Shown piece after piece: positions 15,995 through 25,029 of a stretch of 64,000 nucleotides of DNA. Where the stretch lies: positions 465,296 through 529,295 of the forward strand of contig NZ_PJIN01000002.1 in NCBI RefSeq assembly GCF_002929705.1. The letters are read 5' to 3'. The DNA is from Arthrobacter sp. N199823. Lineage in GTDB: Bacteria > Actinomycetota > Actinomycetes > Actinomycetales > Micrococcaceae. Below the pieces are notes generated by a model. It was not told the DNA's origin and ran no database searches. It worked only from the letters and a program-made list of their open reading frames with translations. Position 1 is the stretch's first letter, and every line of letters starts with the position of its first letter. A program made the translations under genes and the position numbers.

Positions 15995-16557
15995 ATGACA
16001 TACCTGAGTATAAACGGGGAAGAACTGTATTCGGAAGTGGCTGGTGCGGGAGATCCCGTGCTGTTGCTCCATGGCGGTTTCTGTTCCCTGGAGTAGCTGC
16101 ATGGACAGTCCGATGCGTTGGCGGAGGATTGCCAGGTCTGCGCCTTTGAGCGGTCCGGCCATGGGCGTTCGGCTGACATTGACGCCGACTACAGCTACGC
16201 CCGCGGCATTGCCGACACCCTCGCCTTTCCTGAGGCCCAGGGCCTGGATCGGTGCATGTGATTGGCTATAGTGACGGCGCGATCATTGGCCTCATGCTGG
16301 CCATGGAGCATCCTGAGAGGGGCGCTCTCTGGTGGCCATCAGCGCCAACCTTGATCCCGCAGTCTTCATCCCCGCAGCCGGCAACGGCCCCAGACTTGGC
16401 TCCCCGCCGTCGTCCGCCAATGCGCTCCGCGCAGCAGCCTAAGGGGGAAAAGAAGGCGGATCTGGAGGGGATGCTCTATGGGCAGCTCTCGCCGGATGGC
16501 GCCGGACATGCCGACACGGTCCTGGCTAAACTCATGCGGGTGTGGACCAGCGAGCCG
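15995..16557 (+). pseudogene. Alpha/beta hydrolase, frameshifted and 3'-truncated
   Basis: The pieces of one hydrolase are readable across different frames. They are the start MTYLSINGEELYSEV with VLLLHGG (oxyanion region), then ARGIADTLAF, then the nucleophile elbow VIGYSDGA with GLMLAMEHPERG. Next comes VAISANLDPAVFIPA in another frame, and finally SPDGAGHADTVLAKLM followed by RVWTSEP. An in-frame TAG at about 16096 and at least two shifts break it. The normal C-terminus with the catalytic His is missing, and the sequence changes abruptly near 16557 into an opposite-strand regulator fragment. The gene is inactive. Confidence 0.75.
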
Positions 16558-16737
16558 CCCGGCGGGCAGCCACAAGCCTTCTTCCTCCGACAAGGTAAAG
16601 ATTCGGTCGCCAACGCCCGTGGTCAGGGTTCCGCCGCGCGCCCACACCAGCTCGTGGAGGGGATATGAGTGTGGCTCCCACTCGAGCGGGGTTTGGGGTG
16701 TTTCCCATTCAGCAAAAATGATAAAAGAGTCACGCAT
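16558..16737 (-). pseudogene. AraC-family regulator, N-terminal cupin fragment
   Basis: Sixty residues from the ATG at 16737 resemble the cupin arm of AraC-type regulators: HSYPLHELVWARGGTLTT, VGDRIFTLSEEEGLWLPAG. The similarity stops at LWLPAG (16558), exactly where the hydrolase remnant on the other strand stops. No DNA-binding domain follows. This looks like a deletion joining two convergent genes, hydrolase and regulator. Confidence 0.6.
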
Positions 16738-17054
16738 GTTTGGTGGCAGGCTCTGTCCGCGGCGAACAGCCGTGCTTGGTTCGCGACGCCACGCCCCGTG
16801 CCCGGCATCGGTGAGCGGCGGAAGAGGCATTCGAGTGATTTTTCCGGAGTCGGTAGGCCAGGGCGTGGCCCCGACAATGGTGAGGGGAGGCAGTTACCCG
16901 ACGTCCCGCCGTCGTACTTCCGCATTGTCTTGGATCACAGACAGCCCCGCTAACGGACCCCTAGGAATGCGGGCACGGCGGGGCTTTGATGGATACATAG
17001 ACACATTCTCCGGCCGCTGGCTGCGAGCTCGGACCACACACGAAGGACGCAATC

Positions 17055-18734
17055 ATGGCGACGATGCATGACCCCTCCCGCACCATTCGCGCAGCCCGCG
17101 GCACCGAACTCTCCGCCAAGTCCTGGCAAACCGAGGCGCCCCTGCGCATGCTCATGAACAATCTGGACCCCGAGGTTGCCGAGCGCCCCGAGGACCTGGT
17201 GGTCTACGGCGGAACCGGCCGCGCAGCCCGCTCCTGGGAGGCCTATGACGCCATTGTTGCCACGCTGAAGACGCTCGAGGCTGACGAGACCCTGCTGGTG
17301 CAGTCGGGCAAACCCGTGGGTGTTTTCCGGACCAACGTGTGGGCGCCGCGGGTGCTGCTGGCCAACTCGAACCTGGTGGGGGACTGGGCCACGTGGCCCG
17401 AATTCCGCAAGCTCGAGGCTGAGGGCCTCATGATGTACGGCCAGATGACGGCCGGCTCATGGATTTACATCGGCACCCAAGGGATTCTGCAGGGCACCTT
17501 TGAGACGTTTGCCGCCATTGCTGAAAAGCGCTTCGGCGGCACCATGGCCGGCACGCTGACCCTGACCGGTGGCTGCGGCGGCATGGGCGGGGCTCAGCCA
17601 CTAGCCGTCACCCTGAATGGCGGTGCCTGCCTGATCGTTGACGTTTCCGAGGAACGCCTGTTGCGCCGCGTGGGCAAGCGCTACCTGGACGAGCTGGCAC
17701 CGTCGTTGGATGCTGCGCTGGAACGTGTGCTTGCGGCGAAGGCGTCTCGCGTGCCCTTGTCCGTGGGTGTTGTGGGCAATGCTGCTGAGGTATTCCCGGA
17801 GATCCTGCGCCGGCACCAGGCGGGCGAATTCACGGTGGACATCGTGACCGACCAGACATCTGCCCACGATCCGCTCTCCTACCTGCCCACCGAATACTCC
17901 GTGGAGGAATGGGCTGCCGAATCCGAGGCTGATCCCGAAGGTTTCACCAAGAAGTCCCAGAACGCGATGGCCCGCCACGTTCAAGCCATGGTGGAATTCC
18001 AGGACGCCGGCGCCGAGGTGTTTGACTACGGCAACTCCATCCGCGACGAAGCCCGCAAGGGTGGCTACTCCCGTGCGTTCGAGTTCCCCGGCTTTGTCCC
18101 GGCCTACATCCGCCCCCTGTTCTGCGAGGGTCTGGGCCCGTTCCGTTGGGTTGCACTTTCCGGCGATCCCGAGGACATCCGTGTCACTGATGAGGCGCTG
18201 AAGGAACTGTTCCCCGAGAACGCCCACCTGCACCGCTGGCTGGATGCGGCCCAGGAACACGTTGAATTCGAGGGCCTGCCGGCTCGTATTTGCTGGCTGG
18301 GCTACGGCGAACGCGCCAAGGCAGGCGTGCTGTTCAATGAGTTGGTGGCTTCCGGACGCGTTTCAGCCCCCATTGTCATAGGCCGCGATCACCTTGACTC
18401 CGGATCCGTTGCCTCCCCGTACCGTGAGACCGAATCCATGAAGGACGGCTCCGATGCCATTGCCGACTGGCCGCTGTTGAATGCCATGCTCAACACCGCC
18501 TCCGGGGCCACCTGGGTGTCCATCCACCACGGCGGTGGCGTGGGAATTGGCCGCTCCATCCACGCCGGCCAGGTTTCTGTTGCCGATGGCACTGCGTTGG
18601 CGGGGGAGAAGCTGGCACGCCTGCTGACCAACGATCCCGGCATGGGTGTGATCCGCCACGCAGATGCCGGCTACGAGCGCGCCATTGACGTGGCCGCCGA
18701 GCGCGGGGTGCGCATCCCGATGCAGGAGCGGTAG
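17055..18734 (+). CDS. hutU: Urocanate hydratase
   Basis: A protein of 559 aa, full length for urocanase, which converts urocanate to imidazolone propionate in histidine degradation using tightly bound NAD. Recognisable are [28 protein letters not shown] (NAD site), [19 protein letters not shown] and [15 protein letters not shown]. The start at ATG 17055 agrees with the family N-terminus. The usual partners hutH, hutI and hutG are not adjacent, and the DNA upstream is a graveyard of gene fragments, so the rest of the pathway must be elsewhere if it is present. No terminator was recognised. Confidence 0.95.
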   Translation: MATMHDPSRTIRAARGTELSAKSWQTEAPLRMLMNNLDPEVAERPEDLVVYGGTGRAARSWEAYDAIVATLKTLEADETLLVQSGKPVGVFRTNVWAPRVLLANSNLVGDWATWPEFRKLEAEGLMMYGQMTAGSWIYIGTQGILQGTFETFAAIAEKRFGGTMAGTLTLTGGCGGMGGAQPLAVTLNGGACLIVDVSEERLLRRVGKRYLDELAPSLDAALERVLAAKASRVPLSVGVVGNAAEVFPEILRRHQAGEFTVDIVTDQTSAHDPLSYLPTEYSVEEWAAESEADPEGFTKKSQNAMARHVQAMVEFQDAGAEVFDYGNSIRDEARKGGYSRAFEFPGFVPAYIRPLFCEGLGPFRWVALSGDPEDIRVTDEALKELFPENAHLHRWLDAAQEHVEFEGLPARICWLGYGERAKAGVLFNELVASGRVSAPIVIGRDHLDSGSVASPYRETESMKDGSDAIADWPLLNAMLNTASGATWVSIHHGGGVGIGRSIHAGQVSVADGTALAGEKLARLLTNDPGMGVIRHADAGYERAIDVAAERGVRIPMQER

Positions 18735-19262
18735 CCGCTGCCTCATTGAGCATGCCGGTGTCGCCGCGCCGGGCCAGTTGAGGTTGTAGGATCCCACGCT
18801 GCCTGTCTTCAGCGACTCGCCTTGACCTGCGGTGATGCGCAGGTCAAGATCACCGAGATTCTCAACTTCGCGTCACTTTCCTACAATTGCTTTGCCGTTG
18901 ATGAAAACGACGACGCTCATTTCCACAAACGATGCCCAATCAAACTGGATTCGTCAGGTATTGGCGAGCAACGACCCAACGATTGCCGGAGCCAGAAAAA
19001 AGGGGCTTATATGAACGGAAATCTTGTCCCATATAAGGCCCGCGGGAATTTTTGCGGACGGGGTATACGGGAATCCGGCGACCGCGGAAGCACGCGGATT
19101 GATGTAGCTGGACCGTTGATGGACCGGCTTGCAGGACTGTGACGCCTAGTGGCAACCCGGCAGTACGTTGGGGAGTAAAAGATCCTGTGGATAGATGCAG
19201 CGTGCCCTCTGCTTGCGGGTTTTCATGAGTTCATTTCCGTTTCATAGTGTCAATGTCCCTAG
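18735..19262. other. Intergenic region between convergent hutU and TetR genes
   Basis: These 528 bp are clearly lower in GC than their surroundings between 18850 and 19260. They contain only short frames without recognisable products, and I see no hairpin terminator or repeat array. It may be decayed coding DNA. Confidence 0.4.
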
Positions 19263-19865
19263 TCATGGCCCGTGAATGAGATGTTGGATGGCACCCAAAA
19301 GTTCGTTGTCGGTGCCCGGGGACCGTAGCCCTGCGAAGCCGGCGCTCACGAGGGCCGCTCCTTCGAAAAGGGCAACAAGGGAGTTTGCCCTCGCTTGCTG
19401 TGTGGCAGTTTCCATTTCGGGCTGGGCGCGCTTGACGATGAGCTGGACGTACTCCGCGTATTGGCTGTAGAAATCCCGGAGCACTGCTGCTATTGCATCG
19501 TCTGATGCGGCCATGGCCCAGATTTCAACGTACAGCCGCACTGTGGTGGGGTCATTTTGCTGCTGCATCAGCGACGAGGCTATCTGGCCACTTTCCTCCC
19601 TCGTGATGCGCGCATGGCTGTCACGTTCAAGGTCGACGCCCGTGGATTCCCGCATCCAGGTTAAGGACCGTTGCAGCACACGGTCCAGTAGGGCCTGCAT
19701 CAGATCCGAGCGAGTGGGGAAGTAGTGCTGCAAGTGGCCAATACGGACGTTGGATGCGGCCGCGAAATTGCGCATCGTGGCGTTGGCGTTACCCGCCGTG
19801 ACGAGAACATGCTCGGCTGCTTCGAGGAGGGCTTCCCGTCGCAACTCGCCCTTGGTGCCCGTCAT
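19263..19865 (-). CDS. TetR-family transcriptional regulator
   Basis: A protein of 200 aa. The N-terminal helix-turn-helix is seen at residues ~10-50 (EHVLVTAGNANATMRNFAAASNVRIGHLQHYFP, recognition helix ending QHYF). The C-terminal domain is all-helical and BetI-like. It overlaps the upstream oxidoreductase gene by ATGA, so the two are translated together. A palindrome just in front of the oxidoreductase is its probable operator, giving negative autoregulation. Confidence 0.85.
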   Translation of the reverse strand: MTGTKGELRREALLEAAEHVLVTAGNANATMRNFAAASNVRIGHLQHYFPTRSDLMQALLDRVLQRSLTWMRESTGVDLERDSHARITREESGQIASSLMQQQNDPTTVRLYVEIWAMAASDDAIAAVLRDFYSQYAEYVQLIVKRAQPEMETATQQARANSLVALFEGAALVSAGFAGLRSPGTDNELLGAIQHLIHGP

Positions 19866-20911
19866 ACGGATTCAATCAGAACGTTGTGGGACTCCAGCTC
19901 GGCCAGGCCGCTGGCTATGTCTGTTCGGGATTCTGGGAAACCCACTCCCGCAGTAGCCCCGCTGTCCAGGACTTGCTGGAGTCCAAGATATCCACCCAGG
20001 GCCGTTAGATGGGCCTGGCCGGCGGGGTCCGTGATGACGACCGAGCGGGCTCCTCCGGGACCTTGCGCGTCAATGCGGATGATGGCGCTCCCACCCTGTC
20101 CGGAGGAATAGAGAAGCGAACGCCGCAGGCCCGTCCAGCGTTCGCCGCGCCCCCAGCGAAAGAAGCCCAAGGTTTTGGCAGCGAGCAAGGCAGTGGTTGA
20201 TGAGTTGGAGCTGAACCCAATTTTGGTGGTCGCCGACCCTATGCCCAAGGTAATGGGAAGTGTGACCTGCTCAGGCGTATCCAACCGGGCCACCTTGGTG
20301 CGGTGCCCGCCGATGTCCACCCAACTGGCGTCAGAGAGGGGACTTACCGTTGCCAGTGTCCCGCCACGTCGCACCTCATAGTCCTGCCCCAGGCGGTCGA
20401 TGAAGTCTACAGAGTCGACCCCGGCCCGGTCATTGACGTCATACCTGATCGCGACTTCAACACTCTCCGCACCGCCAAGCTCATGACTTAGTGAAGCTGC
20501 CACTATATTCACAATGCCGCCCATCCATCCTGAAGACAGAAGAACGGGAGCACTCGGCTGGAGCTGGGTTGCCAAAGTGGCCGCCCGCATCATCCGACTC
20601 GTCCATCGGGTGACGTCCACGTAGGGAATGCCTGCGCCTACGGCTGCACGGAGGACACGATCTTCGGGGTCATTGACGGTGCTGACGACGGCCCTGGGCG
20701 CGGCGGAGAACGGTTCCGGGTCGTTCAAATCCCAGCGATGGACAGAAGCTCCAAGCCCCGATGCAAGCTCTTGCCCTTTCGATGGGTTCCGCCCGGTGAG
20801 CAGCAGCGGCCAGGTGGGTGCGCAAAGCCGGGCGAGAGCGCTGCCCACGGTCCCGTAGCCACCGACAATGAGGATTGGGCCGGTAGGGGAGTGCTGCAAA
20901 TTGTCTGTCAT
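19862..20911 (-). CDS. Saccharopine dehydrogenase-like oxidoreductase
   Basis: A protein of 349 aa with an N-terminal Rossmann motif ILIVGGYGTVGSALARL, then VVSTVNDPEDRVLRAAVGAG and YVDVTRW, as in saccharopine-dehydrogenase-type NAD(P)-binding proteins. The substrate is unknown. It shares an operon with a TetR regulator (4-bp overlap). It is the second such reductase/TetR combination in the window, after 2604-4280, although there the two genes are divergent. Confidence 0.75.
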   Translation of the reverse strand: MTDNLQHSPTGPILIVGGYGTVGSALARLCAPTWPLLLTGRNPSKGQELASGLGASVHRWDLNDPEPFSAAPRAVVSTVNDPEDRVLRAAVGAGIPYVDVTRWTSRMMRAATLATQLQPSAPVLLSSGWMGGIVNIVAASLSHELGGAESVEVAIRYDVNDRAGVDSVDFIDRLGQDYEVRRGGTLATVSPLSDASWVDIGGHRTKVARLDTPEQVTLPITLGIGSATTKIGFSSNSSTTALLAAKTLGFFRWGRGERWTGLRRSLLYSSGQGGSAIIRIDAQGPGGARSVVITDPAGQAHLTALGGYLGLQQVLDSGATAGVGFPESRTDIASGLAELESHNVLIESV

Positions 20912-20921
20912 AAAATTAATT

Positions 20922-20937
20922 TAGGTCAATAGACCTA
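20922..20937. promoter_or_regulatory. Palindromic operator of the TetR/oxidoreductase operon
   Basis: TAGGTC-AATA-GACCTA is a perfect inverted repeat 11 bp upstream of the oxidoreductase start, within an AT-rich promoter (TAAAATTAATT nearby). It is a likely binding site for the co-encoded TetR protein. Confidence 0.6.
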
Positions 20938-21210
20938 TTAAGTCGAATTGGGTATCCCTCTCAGAACAAGCGGTGGCCAAACAAGTCGATGGACTCTTGC
21001 CAGGTCCAGTAATTCTGGAGAATTCATGCCCGATGCCCCGATGCCCTGATGCGGCGCGCGGGAGGACCGCTCTTTCAACTTTTCGACCAGGAGCCCCGCT
21101 CAGGGGCCTCCCCTTCTGGCCAGTTGTGCAAACGAGTGACTGAGACTGTGACTCTCAACGTCTTCTGAGACGGTACACATCGACAACTCTCCCGGTGCGC
21201 CCCGGAACTT
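20938..21210. other. Intergenic region upstream of the TetR operon, downstream of arsC
   Basis: About 270 bp lie between the 5' end of one minus-strand operon and the 3' end of the ars genes. It contains the short run GATGCCCCGATGCCCTGATGC near 21032. I see no gene and no clear terminator. Confidence 0.4.
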
Positions 21211-21642
21211 CTAACGCTCGCCGTGCAGCCGCTGCGTGAGCTCCTTCACGCGGGCGTGGATGTCGTCGCGAACCAGCTCCATGCGTTCGCGGCCCTCGAT
21301 GCCGCGTTGGCTGGGCTCATCCGTTTCCCACACCTCCACGCTCACGCCGTCCACGGCTGGAACCTTCGCTTCAGTGCCCAGTACGACGACGAGCCCCGCC
21401 TTCCGCATCGCATCCTCCGTCAGGAGCGTAGGCCGCTCCGCGCTGATGTCGACGCCTAGCTCCAGCAGGACCTCGGCAGAGAGCTGGTTGACGGCCTTGC
21501 CGGGAACAGTGCCCGCCGAGGTGACGGTGACGCCGTCGTCGCTTTCAAGCTTCATGAGGCCGGCAGCCATTTGAGACTTGCCGCCATTCTTGACGCAGAC
21601 AAACAAGACGGCGGGCTTCGCGGCTGTTGAAGTCATGCTCAT
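21211..21642 (-). CDS. arsC: Arsenate reductase, mycothiol-linked type
   Basis: A protein of 143 aa of the low-molecular-weight phosphatase fold. The P-loop reads FVCVKNGGKSQMAAG, the variant form seen in Corynebacterium glutamicum ArsC1/ArsC2 that work with mycothiol and mycoredoxin, and not the usual CxHNAGRSQ. It reduces arsenate to arsenite for export. The ATG at 21642 overlaps the arsR stop in ATGA. The second reductase at 23216 has the standard loop. Confidence 0.85.
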   Translation of the reverse strand: MSMTSTAAKPAVLFVCVKNGGKSQMAAGLMKLESDDGVTVTSAGTVPGKAVNQLSAEVLLELGVDISAERPTLLTEDAMRKAGLVVVLGTEAKVPAVDGVSVEVWETDEPSQRGIEGRERMELVRDDIHARVKELTQRLHGER

Positions 21643-22013
21643 ACCTTCGGGGTAAGTGTGGCGGCCAGAGACTCGAGCGCGCCGGGTACCAGTGAGTAGT
21701 ACGCCCACACGCCCCGCTTGTCACGGGTGAGCAGGCCAGCCTCCACCAGGATCTTCAGGTGGTGAGAGACCGTGGGCTGCCCCAGGTCCAGCGGCTCGGT
21801 GATGTCACAGACGCACGTCTCTGCCGCGGGATCGGCGGCAATCATGGAAAGGATGCGCAGGCGGTTGGGATCTGCCAGTGCCTTGAAGCGGGCGGCCAGC
21901 GCCGCGGCCTCCTCGGCCTCAAGAGCGCCCGCGGCCGGAGCGGAGACGCAGCATGGCGCGTCAGCCTGGGTGCCCAGAACCGCAGGGATATCAGTAACAA
22001 GCGTCGTGGACAT
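21639..22013 (-). CDS. arsR: ArsR-family arsenite-responsive repressor
   Basis: A protein of 124 aa with a winged helix (ALADPNRLRILSMI, then LGQPTVSHHLKILVEAGLL). Metalloid-binding Cys are visible as CVCD at the start of the recognition region and CC near residue 21, an arrangement like that of actinobacterial ArsR. It is divergent from acr3, with a palindrome in the shared 114-bp region, so arsenite should lift repression of both sides. Confidence 0.9.
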   Translation of the reverse strand: MSTTLVTDIPAVLGTQADAPCCVSAPAAGALEAEEAAALAARFKALADPNRLRILSMIAADPAAETCVCDITEPLDLGQPTVSHHLKILVEAGLLTRDKRGVWAYYSLVPGALESLAATLTPKV

Positions 22014-22085
22014 CGCCTGGCCTCGCCTTCATTCTGCTCCCGGAGGGGAGATTGACAACTGTCGATATATTCAACCATACTCGAA

Positions 22086-22105
22086 ACATCGAAAACCGTC
22101 GATGT
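22086..22105. promoter_or_regulatory. ArsR operator between arsR and acr3
   Basis: ACATCGA-AAACCG-TCGATGT is a perfect 7-bp-arm inverted repeat 22 bp upstream of the acr3 start. A further half-site TGTCGATATATTC lies near 22058, closer to arsR. Confidence 0.65.
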
Positions 22106-22127
22106 CTCAAATTGGAGAGTATTTGCC

Positions 22128-23219
22128 GTGACAACCACCGCCACACCCCAGGAAACAGGGCAACTGACGGCCAAACTTTCCACCCTGGACCGCTTCCTCG
22201 CCGTCTGGATCCTCGCCGCCATGGCACTGGGACTCGGTCTGGGACGGCTCATACCGCACTTGGGTGAGGCGATGGGAACCCTTCAGGTGGCGGGAGTGTC
22301 GGCACCCATCGCCGTCGGACTTCTGGTGATGATGTATCCGGTCCTGGCCAAGGTCCGCTACAAAGAGGCCGGGCGGGTGTTGGGCGATAAAAAACTCATG
22401 GTGACCTCGCTGGTGATCAACTGGGTCCTGGCGCCGGCGTTCATGTTTGTGCTCGCGTGGATATTCCTGGCGGACCTGCCCGAATACCGCACCGGTCTGA
22501 TCATCGTGGGGCTGGCGCGCTGCATCGCCATGGTGTTCATTTGGAACGATCTTGCGTGCGGCGACCGTGAGGCTGCGGCTGTGCTGGTCGCCATCAACTC
22601 CGTGTTCCAGGTAGTCGCCTTTGGCGCGCTGGGCTGGTTCTACCTGCAATGGCTCCCTGCCCTGCTGGGACTGCCCACCACCAGCGCCGACTTCTCGTTC
22701 TGGACCATCACGGTCTCGGTAGTCGTGTTCCTGGGCATCCCTCTGGTGGCTGGCTGGCTGAGCCGCACCCTGGGTGAGCGGGCACGCGGCCGTGACTGGT
22801 ACGAATCCAGATTCCTGCCGCGCATTGGGCCGTGGGCGCTGTATGGCTTGCTGTTCACCATTGTGCTGCTGTTCGCGTTGCAGGGTGACGCCATCATTGC
22901 CCATCCGCTGTCAGTGGTGCGGATTGCGTTGCCGCTGCTGGTCTACTTCCTCGTGGTGTTCTTCGCCTCCATGGCCATCGGCTTCGTTCTGAAGATGGGT
23001 TACGCACGCACCGCCACCCTCGCCTTCACCGCCGCGAGCAACAACTTTGAGCTCGCCATTGCCGTGGCCATCGCCACCTTCGGTGTCACCAGTGGGCAGG
23101 CGCTCGCAGGTGTGGTGGGCCCGTTGATCGAGGTGCCGCTGCTCATCGCCCTGGTCTACGTGGCCCTCTGGAGCCGCAAATTCTTCACCACCCGCACTGC
23201 AGAAAGGCTCACCCTATGA
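22128..23219 (+). CDS. acr3: Acr3-type arsenite efflux transporter
   Basis: A protein of 363 aa with ten predicted membrane segments. The family signature GLARCIAMVFIWNDLACGD includes the essential Cys, and FTAASNNFELAIAVA is another conserved segment. It expels arsenite driven by the proton gradient. The GTG start at 22128 has the ArsR palindrome immediately upstream. It overlaps the following arsC by ATGA, so export and reduction are coupled. Confidence 0.95.
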   Translation: MTTTATPQETGQLTAKLSTLDRFLAVWILAAMALGLGLGRLIPHLGEAMGTLQVAGVSAPIAVGLLVMMYPVLAKVRYKEAGRVLGDKKLMVTSLVINWVLAPAFMFVLAWIFLADLPEYRTGLIIVGLARCIAMVFIWNDLACGDREAAAVLVAINSVFQVVAFGALGWFYLQWLPALLGLPTTSADFSFWTITVSVVVFLGIPLVAGWLSRTLGERARGRDWYESRFLPRIGPWALYGLLFTIVLLFALQGDAIIAHPLSVVRIALPLLVYFLVVFFASMAIGFVLKMGYARTATLAFTAASNNFELAIAVAIATFGVTSGQALAGVVGPLIEVPLLIALVYVALWSRKFFTTRTAERLTL

Positions 23220-23629
23220 ACATCGCCAAGCCCTCCGTCCTGTTCGTCTGTGTCCACAACGCCGGCCGTTCCCAGATGGCAGCCGCCTTCCTGAGCAACC
23301 TCTCCGCCGGGCAGATTGACGTCCGCTCTGCCGGGTCCGCCCCTGCCGATTCGATCAACCCCGCCGCCGTGGCGGCCATGCGGGAAGTGGGCATTGACAT
23401 GTCCGCAGAGGTCCCGAAGGTGCTGTCCACGGCGGCAGTGGAGATGTCCGACGTCGTTATCACTATGGGCTGTGGCGATAGCTGCCCCGTGTTCCCCGGG
23501 AAGCGCTACGAGGATTGGGAGCTGGCTGACCCGGCCGGGCAGGGAGTTGAGGCCGTGCGGCCCATTCGCGACCAGATCCGTTTGCGTGTTGAGGACCTGA
23601 TTAACTCGCTACTGCCCGGCGCTGCGTAA
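23216..23629 (+). CDS. arsC: Arsenate reductase (low-molecular-weight phosphatase family)
   Basis: A protein of 137 aa. It has the P-loop FVCVHNAGRSQMAAAF at residues ~10-25 and later MGCGDSCPVFPGKRYEDWELADP, whose Cys pair (GCGDSCP) is typical of thioredoxin/mycothiol-coupled ArsC. It supplies arsenite to the Acr3 pump encoded just before it. It is followed by a flavoprotein gene after 20 bp. Confidence 0.9.
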   Translation: MNIAKPSVLFVCVHNAGRSQMAAAFLSNLSAGQIDVRSAGSAPADSINPAAVAAMREVGIDMSAEVPKVLSTAAVEMSDVVITMGCGDSCPVFPGKRYEDWELADPAGQGVEAVRPIRDQIRLRVEDLINSLLPGAA

Positions 23630-23649
23630 CCATTTTGGAGGAGACTGTT

Positions 23650-25029
23650 GTGAATTCGCTATACCCTGTTGCTGTCATTGGAGCCGGGCCCATTGGGCTT
23701 GCCGCCGCCGCACATTTGTTGGAACGCGGGCAGGACGTTGTTGTGCTCGAGGCTGGGCCGTCCGCTGGCGCCGCCATGTCCGCGTGGGGGCACATCAAGC
23801 TGTTCTCCTCGTGGCAGTACAACATTGATGCTGCCTCCCGGCGGCTGTTGGAAACGCCTACCGCCGGCTATGCGGGGGAGTGGGTGGCGCCGCGGGCGAC
23901 CAAGCTGCCCACCGGTGCCGAGATGGTGTCCGAATACCTGGCACCGCTGGCCGCACACCCTGCTGTGGCGGCCGTGGTTCGCTACGGCCACCGGGTTACG
24001 GCCATCACACGGGTGCTTCCAAACGGTGCCGGAGTGGACCTGACGCGTTCAGCAGGCCGGGAATCTTCCCTATTCTTGGTGCGTTCCCTGGTGGGGGATG
24101 AGACCGTGGATGTCCTGGCGCGTGCCGTCATTGATGCCTCGGGAACATGGGGTGGTTCCAACCCGGTGGGCCGCTCCGGGATCGAGGCCATCGGTGAGGC
24201 TGCCGCACGGTCCTTGGGATTAGTGAGCCCGCCGCTGCCCGATGTGCTGGGTTCCTCGGCGGAACGGTTCGCCGGTTGCACGGTCCTGGTTCTGGGTGCC
24301 GGGCACTCCGCAGCCAACACGCTCCTGGCGCTGGGCCGGCTGCGCCAACAGCATCCAGCAACCACCATTCTGTGGGGACTGCGCGGTACCGCCAACCCGG
24401 TCCGGCTCTACGGCGGTGGCGCGGCCGATGAACTGCCGGCCCGCGGCCAGCTCGGCACGCGCCTGCGCCGATTCGTGGAGAACGGCGACATCTCGATTGT
24501 TGAGAATGTTGCGCTTACGTCCCTGTCGCCGGATGCCGGTGCTGCCGGAGTGCGTTTGGCGCTCGCAGATGGCCGCAGCCTTGCCGTGGACGTGGTGGTT
24601 CCGGCCACAGGATTCCGCCCGGACCTCTCAATCCTGGCCGAACTGCGCCTGGACCTGGATCCTATTGTGGAGGCGCCGCGCGCACTTGGCCCGCTCATCG
24701 ATCCCGAGTTCCACAGCTGCGGCACCGTCTCTGCCCACGGTGCACGCGAGCTGGCGCATCCGGAGCCCAACTTCTACATCGCGGGCATGAAGAGCTACGG
24801 CCGGGCACCAACCTTCCTCATGGCCACCGGCTACGAGCAGGTCCGCTCCATTGCGGCGGCCCTTGCCGGTGACCGTGCCGCGGCCGATGCCGTTGAACTG
24901 GATCTGCCCGAAACCGGTGTTTGCTCCACGGATCTGGCAGGCTCCTGCGATGCCCCGGCTGCTGCAGGTACTGAGGCTGGCTCGGGTAAATCGAGCTGTG
25001 GTGCGCCTGACGTAGCGCCCTGCAGTTAG
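23650..25029 (+). CDS. Flavin-dependent oxidoreductase of the arsenic cluster
   Basis: A protein of 459 aa. The N-terminal AVIGAGPIGLAAAAHLLERG binds FAD, VLVLGAGHSAANTLLAL is a second dinucleotide site, and VVPATGFRPDL is the usual C-terminal flavoprotein motif. Such proteins (ArsO-like) recur in ars operons, but their reaction is unsettled. The GTG at 23650 is chosen because GGAGGAG precedes it. The last ~40 residues form a tail with four Cys (VCSTDLAGSC, SSCGAPDVAPCS) that may bind arsenic or donate thiols (inference). It converges on the next gene with a 4-bp overlap. Confidence 0.8.
   Translation: MNSLYPVAVIGAGPIGLAAAAHLLERGQDVVVLEAGPSAGAAMSAWGHIKLFSSWQYNIDAASRRLLETPTAGYAGEWVAPRATKLPTGAEMVSEYLAPLAAHPAVAAVVRYGHRVTAITRVLPNGAGVDLTRSAGRESSLFLVRSLVGDETVDVLARAVIDASGTWGGSNPVGRSGIEAIGEAAARSLGLVSPPLPDVLGSSAERFAGCTVLVLGAGHSAANTLLALGRLRQQHPATTILWGLRGTANPVRLYGGGAADELPARGQLGTRLRRFVENGDISIVENVALTSLSPDAGAAGVRLALADGRSLAVDVVVPATGFRPDLSILAELRLDLDPIVEAPRALGPLIDPEFHSCGTVSAHGARELAHPEPNFYIAGMKSYGRAPTFLMATGYEQVRSIAAALAGDRAAADAVELDLPETGVCSTDLAGSCDAPAAAGTEAGSGKSSCGAPDVAPCS

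Noticed and set aside
18822-19142. Open frame of 106 aa after hutU
   Set aside because: No motif, poor start context, and composition unlike the neighbours; more likely decayed or non-coding DNA.
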